Shown one piece after another: positions 21,474-32,131 of a stretch of 64,000 bases of DNA. Position 1 is the stretch's first letter, and each line of letters starts with the position of its first letter. Both the position numbers and the translations under genes were made by a program. The notes under the pieces were generated by a model. The model was given only the letters and a program-made list of their open reading frames with translations. It searched no databases and had not been told where the DNA came from. The stretch is from Cyclaneusma minus (Eukaryota; Ascomycota; Leotiomycetes; Marthamycetales; Marthamycetaceae): contig JAKZHN010000032.1 of assembly GCA_037179335.1 (NCBI GenBank), positions 1 through 64,000 on the forward strand, in the 5' to 3' direction.

Positions 21474-23678
21474 CTAGGCATACTTAGTTTTCTTTCTCGG
21501 GTCATATCCAGCCCCGGCATTCAAGCCCATCGTCGCGGCCGCGAACGGGTTAGTAGTCCCCTTGATGTACGTGCCGAATGGGTCGGTAGTCCCATTGTAC
21601 GTGCCGAATGGGTGTTTGCGAGGCGGAGAAGTTTTCGTCGGGGTAGTTTTCGCCGAAGAAGGTTTAGGCGTAGACATCGGAGACGAATGAGTGGGGGAGA
21701 CCGAGGACCTGCTTTTAGGAGGACTTTTGCCGGCTCTAGCTGCCTTGTTTCTAGCTGCCATGTCTATGATATGTTGGGGAAGTCGCCCGCCCTTGTAATC
21801 GCCAATGATTTCGGGGCCAGGGGGACTGACATCTGGACTGACTGATTCCGACTTGGGTTCAGCTGGAGGGGGATTCTCTCGCTCTCGCCTCTCTTTCTCT
21901 CGCTCTCGCCTCTCTTGCTCTCGCCTTCGCCTCTCTTGGCGTACCGATTCCATCCAGCTAGGAAGCTCATTGGGACCGGTCGCTGTGGATTCGGTCCCTC
22001 GGATCCCTAGACCGGTACCCGATTCTGCGTTGTCCGGGCCATCCTGGGGAACTTCGTTTTCTTCTTCCTGGAAATATAGCGTATCGTCATCGAATAAATT
22101 TCCTAGACCCCGACTTCTTAGGATATAAGCTCGAACCGCGTGCGGGTCGGTGGTTCGAAAGTGTGAGAGAGGCCGAGTTGGCCTGGTCACGGCTTCCAGG
22201 CCAACGGGCATGCCATAGAGCGTAACACCCTGTTCTGCGAGATAGCGTTGATAATCGATAATTCCCTCTGCCAAAAGGTTCCGTTGTGTGCGATACAGCT
22301 CGCAAAGCTTCTCACACTCTTTGTTGCCGCTGTTTTGGCCACACTCTATGAGCTGTGTCTCAAGCTTTTCGATAAGTTGGCTTTGGAGCTCATTGATTTC
22401 CTCCATGCGTCCACGGTCTGATGGGGTGTCCTTGCCTTTGCCGCCACTTGCTTCAAGACAAGCATCAAGCTGAGCCATACGTTCTTTTATCGTGGCACTG
22501 GTCTTCTCTGCGTGAAATTTTCGCTCGCTTTTCAATGACTTAATAGTCTGTTCACTCGCAATGAGTTGTCGTTGAAGTTCTTCGCCATGCTTTCGACAGT
22601 CGATGAGAGCTTCCTCTGCTCGATGGATCCCGTCTTCGAACTCTTGTTTTTCAATTTCCCACGTCTCTGTATCCGGATCATTACTCCTAGTAATATGGAG
22701 ACGTCGATCGAGCTGTTGTTGAAGTCTTCTGCCATGCTCTTGACACTCTTCGAGTTCTCCAATTAATCGATCTCTGTTTACCGTTAAATATTCATTATCA
22801 ATCTCCAACCTCTCCCTCTCCCGATCACGTTCAGCGAGTTGTTCTACAAGCCTATCGCGAGCAGTCTCAACCATGCGGATTCGTATGTTCAACAATCTCA
22901 GCTCTTCCGACTCCTCATTTCCCTGGCGTCCGCCCTGTCCACGTCTGACTTGATCCTCCAACAACGTGATGCGTCTCTCACGCTCGGCGATGGTCCGTCT
23001 AAGCGCGGGGACCAGACCAGGCTCCACGCCACCAGCTCGCACAAAGTTGCGCTGGTAAATATCCCTGATTTGTGCCTGAAGTTGGCGGCCGAGTGCCTCG
23101 GATTCGATGAGCTGTCGGAGAAGGTCTTGCACCTCGTTCACTACTCCATCGACCGGCTCTTCGGGCGGCTGTTCTGGCCCTTCCTCACCAGACTCGTCTC
23201 CTGACCCAGGTGGGGGTGGAGTATCAGGAACAGGGTTTTCATCTTCCTGTCCGGGGTTCTGATGATTCCAGACAAACCTCTGCACCTGCCGCTCCGTCGG
23301 AATCTCGTGGTCAGTAATTTCAAAGTTTACACCATTATGTTCTATATCCAATCCAGAACCACTGGATCCAATATTCGGAGCGGTGACCCAGTGTCCCATA
23401 AGATTTAGCCGAAACACTCGCTGTTGATACTGGCCATCATTCCAGCGAGCCATCACGACAAGCCAATTTTCCTGATTGACAAGATTGTTGCCTGCGGAGC
23501 TACGGTGATAGCCAACAAATGTCCATGATGGGTTGGCGCGGAAAACATCTAGTCGCCGGCGGATGGCTGCGTGGACGGTGAGGCTAGGGTCTGCCGCAAT
23601 CGCCGCGTGATCGCCGTTCCTCTCTTGAAGCTGTCGAGTATTTGAGGGCGCTGTTGGGAATTTTGTGTTATGGCTCAT
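21474..23678 (-). CDS. Hypothetical 734-residue coiled-coil protein
   Basis: A single-exon frame on the minus strand. Residues ~40-145 form a compact, non-coiled N-terminal region (LDVFRANPSWTFVGYHR, NWLVVMARWNDGQYQQRVF). A Pro/Glu linker follows. From ~175 to ~450 there is a long coiled coil (TIAERERRITLLEDQVRR, DRLVEQLAERDRERERLEI). The C-terminal third is disordered and charged (RQERRRREQERRERE), then Ser/Pro/Thr-rich, with a near-repeat HPFGTYNGTTDPFGTYIKGT and a basic end (YDPRKKTKYA) that may direct it to the nucleus. I do not recognise a family. Codon use and the length of the open frame make it a confident gene. It has long flanking regions and no partner gene. Confidence 0.75.
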   Translation of the reverse strand: MSHNTKFPTAPSNTRQLQERNGDHAAIAADPSLTVHAAIRRRLDVFRANPSWTFVGYHRSSAGNNLVNQENWLVVMARWNDGQYQQRVFRLNLMGHWVTAPNIGSSGSGLDIEHNGVNFEITDHEIPTERQVQRFVWNHQNPGQEDENPVPDTPPPPGSGDESGEEGPEQPPEEPVDGVVNEVQDLLRQLIESEALGRQLQAQIRDIYQRNFVRAGGVEPGLVPALRRTIAERERRITLLEDQVRRGQGGRQGNEESEELRLLNIRIRMVETARDRLVEQLAERDRERERLEIDNEYLTVNRDRLIGELEECQEHGRRLQQQLDRRLHITRSNDPDTETWEIEKQEFEDGIHRAEEALIDCRKHGEELQRQLIASEQTIKSLKSERKFHAEKTSATIKERMAQLDACLEASGGKGKDTPSDRGRMEEINELQSQLIEKLETQLIECGQNSGNKECEKLCELYRTQRNLLAEGIIDYQRYLAEQGVTLYGMPVGLEAVTRPTRPLSHFRTTDPHAVRAYILRSRGLGNLFDDDTLYFQEEENEVPQDGPDNAESGTGLGIRGTESTATGPNELPSWMESVRQERRRREQERREREKERRERENPPPAEPKSESVSPDVSPPGPEIIGDYKGGRLPQHIIDMAARNKAARAGKSPPKSRSSVSPTHSSPMSTPKPSSAKTTPTKTSPPRKHPFGTYNGTTDPFGTYIKGTTNPFAAATMGLNAGAGYDPRKKTKYA

Positions 23679-24958
23679 GATTGCCGCCTTTTGAGATTGG
23701 GGATTGATGTGATGACTGCAGTGGACTGTGAGAATAACTGTCTAGAAGCTTTGACCAACGATGGTAAATGACTCGAGAATAATGAAGGAACGTGAAAACG
23801 GAAACGAGATAAATAACTTGGTTGCGAGTCTGAACAAAGGCAAAAGTGGATTCGTGATGAGCTCTTTGAATGGCCGAGACAGGACGAAGACGGCCACATA
23901 ACACCATGATGATCAAAGAACACATGGATGCATGCAAACGGAAATAAAGAATCGAGGATGACCAAAGACAATGAAGAACTGTTTCTTCGTTATTCAGGTT
24001 CTTGCAGTGCTACCAATTGTGTATAGAATCCACAAAGGATTAAAGAAGAATACATACAGAATGGTATCTTCGAACTCCCTGTATCAAAAAAGAAGCAAAA
24101 CAAATATAAGTGTAAGGTACTATACAGAAAGTGCCAGCCCTGCAAAGTGGTATCGTAGTGTTCCGTAACGTCGCGTGACCCCCCATGTACCAATCCGTGC
24201 GCCCGCTGAGAAGAGAAGACTAAGTGCTGGAAAACCGGAAAATGCAAACCAAAAAACAGAATTAAACTGTGCTGTATAATGTTTCGGGTGACTGAAAATC
24301 AAATCGCGTCCAGCAAACCGTCGCATTTTGACTATTTTGAGCTGTCAGAACAAGCTCGGTCTCGACCAAGTGCTCTCGATTGGCGCAAGCTGCTTTGGTT
24401 GACAGGCGTTACAAAGATGGTCAAAGGAACAGATGTGACGTTGCTAGAGCCAACCTCGTCAGTTTCGCACATCGCAAGCAATCGAGTCTAGCTTAGCCCG
24501 GTCTGAAAGGACGGAGGTCGTCGGTCCTACTGTTCGCCGCAGTATGTCGGAATAGTTGACTTGAATGTCGAGGTTAGAGGCGGATAAATTTCCCCGAGGA
24601 ATCGGACCATGCTTAGAGAAGATTCGACACTTATCGAGAGTGGATTGAGGCCACGACTTGCGATCGACGCAAGATCTCCTCTCTACGTGTCGCCAATCCA
24701 AGATCCTTTAAAGTAGATCCGACATTCATCGAGAATGAGTTGCGGTCATGAGATGCAACTGACGCAAGGACCTTTTTCCGCCTGCTGTCCGTCGAAAGAT
24801 CTGTAGAGGGGATCCGACCCTAATCTCAGTGAACTTCTCCTGTGATTGACGCGTCCTTCTTCCGCTTGTCGCTCATCGAAGCATCCGGAGGGCAGGTCCA
24901 ATCAGTCATTTTGACCGAACTTGTTGATCAAGTCAGAGTCGATCTTTCCACTCCCGAT
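23679..24958. other. Intergenic region with a 95-bp tandem repeat
   Basis: Promoter region of the coiled-coil gene and 3' flank of the heptahelical-protein gene. No supported ORF. It contains the exact-period 95-bp repeat listed separately. Confidence 0.4.
24621..24892. repeat. Diverged 95-bp tandem repeat, nearly three units
   Basis: Units start at 24621, 24716 and 24811, each beginning GATYCGAC and sharing ATCGAGAATGNRTTG-like text, GACGCAAG/GACGCG, a CTTCTTCCGC-type stretch and a closing TCGMMGATC-like block. The period is 95 bp for the first two units; the third stops after about 82 bp. The DNA is normal-GC and noncoding, between two minus-strand genes. Confidence 0.6.
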
Positions 24959-26592
24959 TCATCTTAACAAACCTCCCACATCCTTAAACTGTAAATTCGG
25001 AATCGTCTCCAGCTCCAGTAGGCCTTGCGGCGGAGGCGTATACCCCTTCCCCTTCCCCTTTCCCAACCAACTCCTCCCCTTGCTCATCTGGTGCAGCTCC
25101 AGTCCCTCCTGTTCAGTACTCCCAAGCTCACTACCACTCTTTGCGCTCTCATTTATAATCGTTCGCAACTCAGGCCGATATATTTGACTCGGTCTTGGTT
25201 CCGGCCACGGACTGGGCATGACCGGAAGATCGGCAGGCTGGCTAGTTCCCGGTCCGTAAAGACTCATGCTTGTCGACATTGTGCCGTTGCTTACGCGCTT
25301 GCTGTTTTCGTCATCTAACAGGCCGCCGACATCGAAGAATGATACTTTGCGCGGACCGGGCGAAATTTGAGAATCGGGACCGGCGCTGGAGGGCGTTCGA
25401 ATCTCTGAAGATGTTGCGGGGTGGAATTCAAATTGCCACTCTTCATCTATGATGGAAGCACGTCGATCGAGAGGTCCACCAAATAGTTCGGCTTCGTCAT
25501 CCTCCTGGCTGGCTTTTGGAGCCGGACGAGGTGTAAAGTTCGTTTCGCCTCGTAATTTGGGGTCGACGCCGAGACCGATGTCTCGAACGAGGTCTTCGTC
25601 GCTGCCCCATTGGCGAGCGACTGTGCCGCGACGGGAAAATTTTCGTTCGACGGTCTCGCTCAATGAAGTGGCTCTCCACCTGACCTTCTTGACGCCCTTG
25701 TCGCGGATGAAAGAGCCCAGAACGAGGGCATTGGCCACGGCGGTTGCCAAGGCGATTTCGATAGAGGCCCAGAGGGATCTATATTGTTGCGATCCGTGTT
25801 TATGAATGACGGCGGGAACGCGGTAGAGCGTGATGATGACGGGGAAGACCGAGAGGCCGAAGAGGAAGATGAGTTGGGCTTTTTGTCGACTTGGCATGGA
25901 GGAGCGGATGATGATGGGGATGGGGAAGAGGATCAGGAAGATGTCGGTTACAACATTCACGGTGCCCATGGTGATGAGCTGGACGAAGCCTTGTCGACAT
26001 TTGCCTCCTGGGTCGGGCACGACTTGCCAATAATGGGTGAAGGGCGTGCATTCCAGCAGATCGGATAGGAGCACGGCGATGAAGGTGGCGAGGAGGGAAT
26101 ATCGAAAGACCTGGAGGGTTGTTTCATAGGATTTTCTCCATATTGACAGGGTCATGCGCTTGAGGAATTCGGTGATTGTGAGTTTCAACATCCATAATCT
26201 GTATTGACGTTAGCATTTGGACATGTCGATTTGGAAATTAAACGAAATGCAACAACATACGTCGCAGCATAGAATACTCTCGACGCCAGGACAAATCTGC
26301 TCCCATACTCTCTGTTCTCAATTTCCTCTTCCGTAAACCCTGTTGTAACAGTATTATTCGTCCCCCACAGCAGCACCACATGCACAAAAGCCATCCTTGC
26401 GAACAGCGGTACCAAACAAGCCATGGAAATCCAATCTTCCTTAAACAGCCTCTCCGAACGAATGTATCTCCCAGCTATTCTCACCCAAATTATAGTCGCC
26501 GCAAAGAGTGTAGCCCACCAACATACCAACAACGTCGGTTTATTTTGATGCGGCTCACGCGCCGGCGGCGGCGATGAATAGACGTTGCCCAT
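24959..26592 (-). CDS. PTH11-like rhodopsin-domain integral membrane protein
   Basis: Two exons (26592-26261 and 26198-24959, intron 62 bp) encode 523 residues. The first ~310 residues carry seven hydrophobic helices typical of the fungal rhodopsin-domain (PTH11-related) family, including TLLVCWWATLFAATIIWVR, ITMGTVNVVTDIFLILFPIP and the family-typical LWASIEIALATAVANALVLG near the last helix. A loop Cys pair is plausible (LLECTPF and GGKCRQ). The C-terminal ~210 residues are a disordered cytoplasmic tail with Ser/Pro-rich segments. Members are GPCR-like, but their ligands and G-protein coupling are mostly unknown, so a signalling role is inferred. There is no CFEM domain. Confidence 0.85.
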
Positions 26593-27353
26593 GGCCGAAC
26601 AATAGTATTACCACTTTTCGAGTTTCTTGGGTCCAGTCGCCTTCAAACACCGAACGCTTGGCTTGCGCCCGCCAGATCTTCGGGTACTGAAATTACCAGA
26701 TTCCTCCCAACACTGTCCCACGGGACGAGTCGGGAGCGGACGGCAGTGAGACAGAGGTTCGCAAACAATGGTGAGAGGAGTTGCGCCGTTCAGTCTTTGA
26801 GAGGATGCTGCGAAAGATGGTGCGGATAGAGTTTCAATAAGGCTGGAGGAAAGTACGGCGCAACATGGAGCATTGTAGTGTCTCGAGTGGCACGCGAGCA
26901 GAGACTTGATTGTGCGAGGCTGTCCGCTTTGGGAAAGGCGATTCTGTTTCGAGAGATTCTGGGTAGATGGGGTTTTCGGGGCGAAGAGAAAACAGTGGGA
27001 AGTGCTTGGGTGAGGTGAGGTGAGATGTGATGGTGGAAGGCTCGTTCACGTTAGAGTGACGCGGTTGGGGCTTTGGCAGGCGCAAGTTCGTATTCATAGC
27101 TATCCGCGGTCGAGGCAGCGAATTGAGGCGAGGGAATCCGGACGAGGATGCGTTTGGGTAACAGAAGGTCGCCATGACAGCCTGGGGAGTGGAGGCCCAG
27201 CTGGCTGATATCAAATCGAGATGGCGCAACACACGGCTTGCAAGCTCCGACAGCAGTTGGTTCGTCCGGTGGCACATCGCTCCGGTTCACGTACTTGGTA
27301 AAGCTTGGTAAAGTGCGCGGCGTCGTCTGTGCCATTCGACAGGCCGGGGTCTC
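26593..27353. other. Intergenic region upstream of the heptahelical-protein gene
   Basis: Open frames in this stretch (for example on the minus strand at 26834-27277) lack recognisable domains and overlap each other on both strands. I treat them as chance ORFs. It likely holds the promoter of the minus-strand gene ending at 26592. Confidence 0.4.
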
Positions 27354-27355
27354 TA

Positions 27356-27705
27356 CAGTGAGCCAGGATTTTAATTATTCCATGTCAGCCGCGTGCAGGA
27401 GTGGGGTTGATTTGGTGGGATTAGCTTGGCAACTTGGCAATATTGCTTTTGCTTAATGGAAACCATAAAAAAAGCCTGTTTTTGTAATTACCTAAAAATC
27501 CGCGATTTTGCAGGCATTAAAATTTTATTTTATTATTTCGTTTTCTTGAATTTCCCCCGTTTTTTTGCTTGCGTGGTTATTAAGAAATTTTTAATTCAAA
27601 TCAACTAAATGCCAATCTTACCTCAATATGGTAAGTGCCCAAGGCCCACAGCACCACTTACCCTTGTGATCGGCGACATGGAATAATTAAAATCCTGGCT
27701 CACTG
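27356..27705. mobile_element. Tc1/mariner-type MITE with TA target duplication
   Basis: A 350-bp element bounded by inverted repeats at 27356-27391 and 27671-27705. The repeats begin CAGTGAGCCAGGATTTTAAT; 31 bp are identical, followed by a one-base indel and GCCG. TA flanks both sides (27354-27355 and 27706-27707), as expected for the Tc1/mariner superfamily, whose ends often start CAGTG. The centre (about 27455-27605) is AT-rich and codes for nothing, so the element is non-autonomous. Confidence 0.85.
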
Positions 27706-27707
27706 TA

Positions 27708-28899
27708 AGGTGGCAGACAGGGACCAGCTGCCCTGCCGTCCAGCCTCCGGGCACGAGATAAGAAATCATCGACCCAAGAGAGAAACTGAGACCCATTGAT
27801 GGGGAAAATAAGAGTATAGGAGTCAATAAGGATTGCCCTGAAGCGGAGCGAAATGACGAAAGCCGACAGCACAACATTGAACATTGAAACTTTGCGCGTT
27901 GCGGCCTTTCTGCCACCAGAACCTACCTATGTCTGCTTCCCCATTCGTCCACACTCCAAAATTCCCTCAGGTTGATAAGCTGATACCATGCCGAGCAGCC
28001 GCAGTTGTGTCTTCGTGCTCTGGACCCTCGAGCCTCGAGCCTCGCTGGAGCCTCTGAGTGACGGGCACGTCCTCAACGCAGCCATCCGCGCTCGTGAAAC
28101 TTGTTTTGCTGGCATCGATGAGTTCTTCAAATATCTCGCATCACACGAATACCTCCACGACATGCTACAGGCACTGTCATCTGCGAAGGATTCAACGTTG
28201 TCCTAGGAAATCTGCAACAATTCAGCCCCGGATTCTTCACGGCGGATTGAGAGGGATCTCGAGTCGGTAAAATGATGGCTGCCCAATTGGCAAATTGGCG
28301 ATTCCTGGAGACTTACCCACCGTCACAGAGATCACCGGGGTCCCCGCACTCTGATCGGATGTACCACTATGCTGGGTCCGAGGCGAAATTGATGTATGTC
28401 GTGGCAGATAGGAAGCATTGGAATAGTATCACTATCGGCTCTGGAGTCTTCTGCCAAGGTTGAAGATACGAAGACTACTGAAGCAGCTCATTTCGATGCT
28501 TGAGCCTGAGCCATCAATACATATGTGTACATAACCTTTCTTCCAGCGCCAAGGAATCTGACAGTTGAACGTGCATAGAGTCTGGATTGAATGGAATGAG
28601 CTGCTGACAGAGATATTAAAAGTTTGGAGGAACATATGAACGAAGCTCGGCATTTTTTCGGAGCATCGTCAAACTTTGGTAACGGGATGACTGGATTGAA
28701 ACGACAAACATGCAATGGGGCGACGAGTATTGTTGGCGACGATGGAGAGCCACTGCTGTTGGAAGAGTAGTTCATGGCCCAAGTGAAGTTGCCTCAAGCG
28801 ACAAGCCGCATTCAACCAGCATTTAAGCGTCCGCCGCTGAGGCCATTCCCAACCCCACTACGACCGGCGACGATCTGAACCAACACTCCCGCAACAACC
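27708..28899. other. Intergenic region before the LCMT gene
   Basis: Several ORFs of 60-97 codons occur on both strands, such as 27988-28206 (+), which has a plausible middle (IDEFFKYLASHEYLHDMLQA) but a repetitive start. None has a recognisable domain, and the strands compete. A small real gene at 27988-28206 cannot be excluded. Confidence 0.3.
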
Positions 28900-30517
28900 A
28901 TGTCTGCGCCCCAGATCCCCAACCTGCTGACCATGAGGGGCAATAGCAGCTCCTCGCGCGGAACTCGCGGTGGAGCTCGCGGCCGTGGACGAGGTAGAGG
29001 CGGTCCGTCCAATCCTCCCGGCCAGTCGGACTCGGTGAATCCGACTGACATGGCCGATGATCCCAATGCTCTTGTGCGTCGCTTTGCGCCTGGCCTGTCC
29101 TTGCCAAAACCGCCGCCAAAACCTACTGGAATTCCACAACTCGTCTATGGCGGATTGTCAGGCCATCCGAAACCACGATTGGACGACGATGGACCCAAGC
29201 GCTTCGCTGCTGCTGGTCCTCCTCCAACCGCTGACCCGGACAAGATCGTTCGACTGACTGATTGGGATGCTACTATGATGCGACAGAGCGCCCATGATGC
29301 TGGTCTCTTGGATGACGAATATGTCAAGTACTTCACGCTGAAGGAAATCCCGCGCCGCTATCCTATTATCAACAGAGGTGAGGACCGGACATGCGCCATC
29401 ATTGGAACTTCCACCCTGCACTCTCCATCCCACTCATCAATCACATAAAGACCTGCTAATCACCGTCCTAGGAACCTACGTGCGCACAACCGCCATAGAC
29501 CGCCTCATAACCTCCTGGCTCCAGAGCCACCCCAGAACTCCCAAGCAAGTAATCTCCCTCGGCGCCGGCAGCGACACCCGCTATTTCCGGCTCAACGAAA
29601 CGCCCAGACTCCTCGACCGATGCCTCTGGCACGAATTCGACTTCCCCGAAATCGGCCGCGCAAAACTCCAAGCCATCAACAACACAGAAGCTCTCTCCCC
29701 CAGCTCCAGCAATTTCTTCAACCTCAAACAAGACCCTGACACTGGCGAATTTGGCTTTTTGAGCGAATTGGTGAGCACTGGACAAAAGGTTGCGGGCTAC
29801 ATGTTTCATCCGTGTGATTTGAGGAAGCTGCCGAAGAATATTGGGGAGGTGACGGGCGAAGGCTCGAAGGGGAAGGGGTTTCGGGATATCATGCCGGAGT
29901 ATCCGACACTCATTGTGTCGGAATGCTGTCTTTGCTACCTGGAGCCGGAGGTGGCAGACCACGCTTTGAGGTTCTTTTCGGAGATACCGCAGAATGTGGC
30001 GATGGTGCTTTATGAGCCTATTCTACCAAGTGATGATTTTGGCAGAATGATGACGCAAAACTTGGCTTCGAGGGGGATCAAGATGCCTACGGTGCACAAA
30101 TACGAAACACTCCAGGCGCAAGGAGATCGGTTGAAGGAGTTGGGAATGGTCAAGCAGAGGGCGAGCGATGTAGACTTTTTGTGGGAGAAGTGGGTGACGA
30201 AGGATGAGAAGAATCGCATCAACCGAGTGGAGATGATGGATGAGGTGGAGGAGTGGAAGTTGTTGTCCAGCCACTATGCGGTATTATGGGGATGGAGGGA
30301 GAATGATAGGGAGAAGGAGAAGTCGCCGAGTGAGGAGGGCTGGAGCTTTTTTGGCAAGTGGGAGCGGTTTCCGGATCAATTGACGGGGGCGGGCAAGTCG
30401 ATTTTCGGTGGCTTCGGGAGGCCTTCGGGCCCCAAGTCGCCTTTCGAGAGGCCCTCGCCCTCGCCCTTCACTTCTTCCACCCCTTCCCCTTCGCCTTTCA
30501 GAGATCCAACGGGTTGA
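28900..30517 (+). CDS. PPM1: Leucine carboxyl methyltransferase (PP2A methyltransferase, PPM1/LCMT1)
   Basis: Two exons, 28900-29377 and 29472-30517 (intron 94 bp), give 507 residues. The enzyme methylates the C-terminal Leu of the PP2A catalytic subunit using S-adenosylmethionine. Visible features are an RG-rich N-terminus (RGGARGRGRGRGG), a substrate-side motif IVRLTDWDATMMRQSAH, the SAM-binding motif VISLGAGSDTRYFRL (~190), the HEFDFPEIGRAK acidic loop, LIVSECCLCYLEPE and FLWEKWVTKDEKNRINRVEM. The C-terminal ~70 residues after HYAVLWGW are a Pro/Ser/Gly extension (SPFERPSPSPF). The splice restores R-GTYVRTTAID, confirming the intron. It is the last gene before the large AT-rich block, whose border lies about 200 bp downstream of the stop codon. 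Confidence 0.93.
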
Positions 30518-31127
30518 GGAAGACTGGCTTTTGCATGGTTTTTAGCAAGCGCAATACCCAAATTCGGACAAGAGATGAGGGCACTGAAACAAGGCCTTTT
30601 CCAGCTTTCATTCCATCAAACTGAAAGATACGTGAATCATCTATGTTCTCATAGTACGGGGAGTAAGAGGCGGCGGCGGAGAATGTGTATGGCGACTAGG
30701 TGAGATATAGCCAATGCTTTTATAATATAAAAATTTAAAAAGCAAAATCTAGTTTTTTTTTAACTAAATTAAAGCTTTACGCTTTAAATAAAGCAATTTA
30801 AAAGATTTTATAAATATAATTGTTGGGATTACCAGGAAATCACAATGCGTACACAATGGGTAATGGATAATATAATTATTAATTAAATATAAAGCTAAGG
30901 TAATTGGCCAATAAATAAAAACAAAAGCATTTTTACCTGCCAAGGTCAATGCCTAAAATACCGCTAAGCTACCATTCGTAAAAAAAATCGCAATACTGGC
31001 TATTTTTTATTTTATAATAGCAAAAAGCTATATATAAAAAAAATCTAAATACACCAAAAATAATATTAAGCCCTAAAGCGGTGGCTAAGCCATTATTTAT
31101 CCATAAAATAAAATAGCTATAAATTAA

Positions 31128-31657
31128 GGGATTCGCTAACGCTACAACGGACTTGTGCTAAATCCACAACAGCTAGCCGAATCGGGAATAGCTAGGCGCA
31201 CGGGCCACCGCCGCAATTCGATTTCGAGGTAAGTTTTTAAAGAAATTAATATTAATAGCCAAACAAGGGCTTTTAAATTAAGCATTACAATTTTTATATA
31301 TTATAGAATTTTAGCTATTTAACGATATAAAATATATTATATAACATTGAAAACTCGGCGCGAGGTTTTATAAATATTGAGTTTTGGCCAATTCCGTATA
31401 ATTAATTATAATTGAAGCTAGAAAAGACATTTTGTAATAAAATTAAGTTTTTTATAAATAGAAAATTCTGAAAAAGAATACTCGATTATAAAAACCTTAT
31501 TCTTATCAAGTTTTATAGGTAAATAATAATTATTATTATTTTTATTTGCGAAAACGCTCGGGCCACTGCCGCGCGCTAAGATTTACCGATAAGCTATTCC
31601 CGATTCGGCTAGCTATTATGGATTTGGCAAAGGTACGTTATGGCATTAGCGAATCAC
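31128..31657. mobile_element. hAT-like MITE with 8-bp target duplication
   Basis: A 530-bp element with diverged inverted ends of roughly 90 bp. The left end begins GGGATTCGCTAACGC; the right end, read on the minus strand, begins GTGATTCGCTAATGC. Both contain the identical stretch AGCTAGCCGAATCGGGAATA and a later GGGCCACCGCCG / GGCAGTGGCCCG block. The flanking 8 bp are the same on both sides, TAAATTAA at 31120-31127 and 31658-31665, as for hAT transposons. The interior is AT-rich and noncoding. Because the duplication is A/T only in an AT-rich region, it is supportive but not decisive. Confidence 0.75.
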
Positions 31658-31951
31658 TAAATTAAAAATTAAAAATAAAAAAATATTAAAGCCTTTTTAA
31701 ACGCTATATAATATTGATTTATTTAATAAAAAAATAGCTTTTTAGCTAGCGTATAAAAATCGCTATTTTTTTAAAAAAAAACCAATAAGCAATATATTTA
31801 ATATATAAAATATTATACAAATGACCAATATAATTTAAACCGTAAAATAGGCTATAAAATATAATTTAAATTATAAAAGAAACCTTTTTTAAAAAAAATA
31901 CCTTTAAAAATATTTTTTTTGGCTTTTTGGCTTTTTTTTAATTTACCCAAT

Positions 31952-32131
31952 TATCACAATACTGATTTAGCCTTAGCCTTAAGCACCTATATATAACCTT
32001 ATATGCCTTTAGCGCTATAAAGCTTAGCGGCAGCCTTTATAGCTGCGCATTAGCGCTGGAAAGCTTTCCTTTCCAGCTTATAATACAAATTTACTTTAAT
32101 TTCCACCTGCAACCTTTGCCGCGCTATAATA
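31952..32131. repeat. Left LTR (180 bp)
   Basis: It aligns without length change to 37267-37446. Shared text includes TTAGCCTTA, CTATATATAA, AGCGCTGGAAAGCTTTCC and TGCCGCGC. Differences are nearly all C/T or G/A. The left LTR is the more mutated copy: its terminal six bases read ATAATA where the right LTR has GTGACA. Confidence 0.88.
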
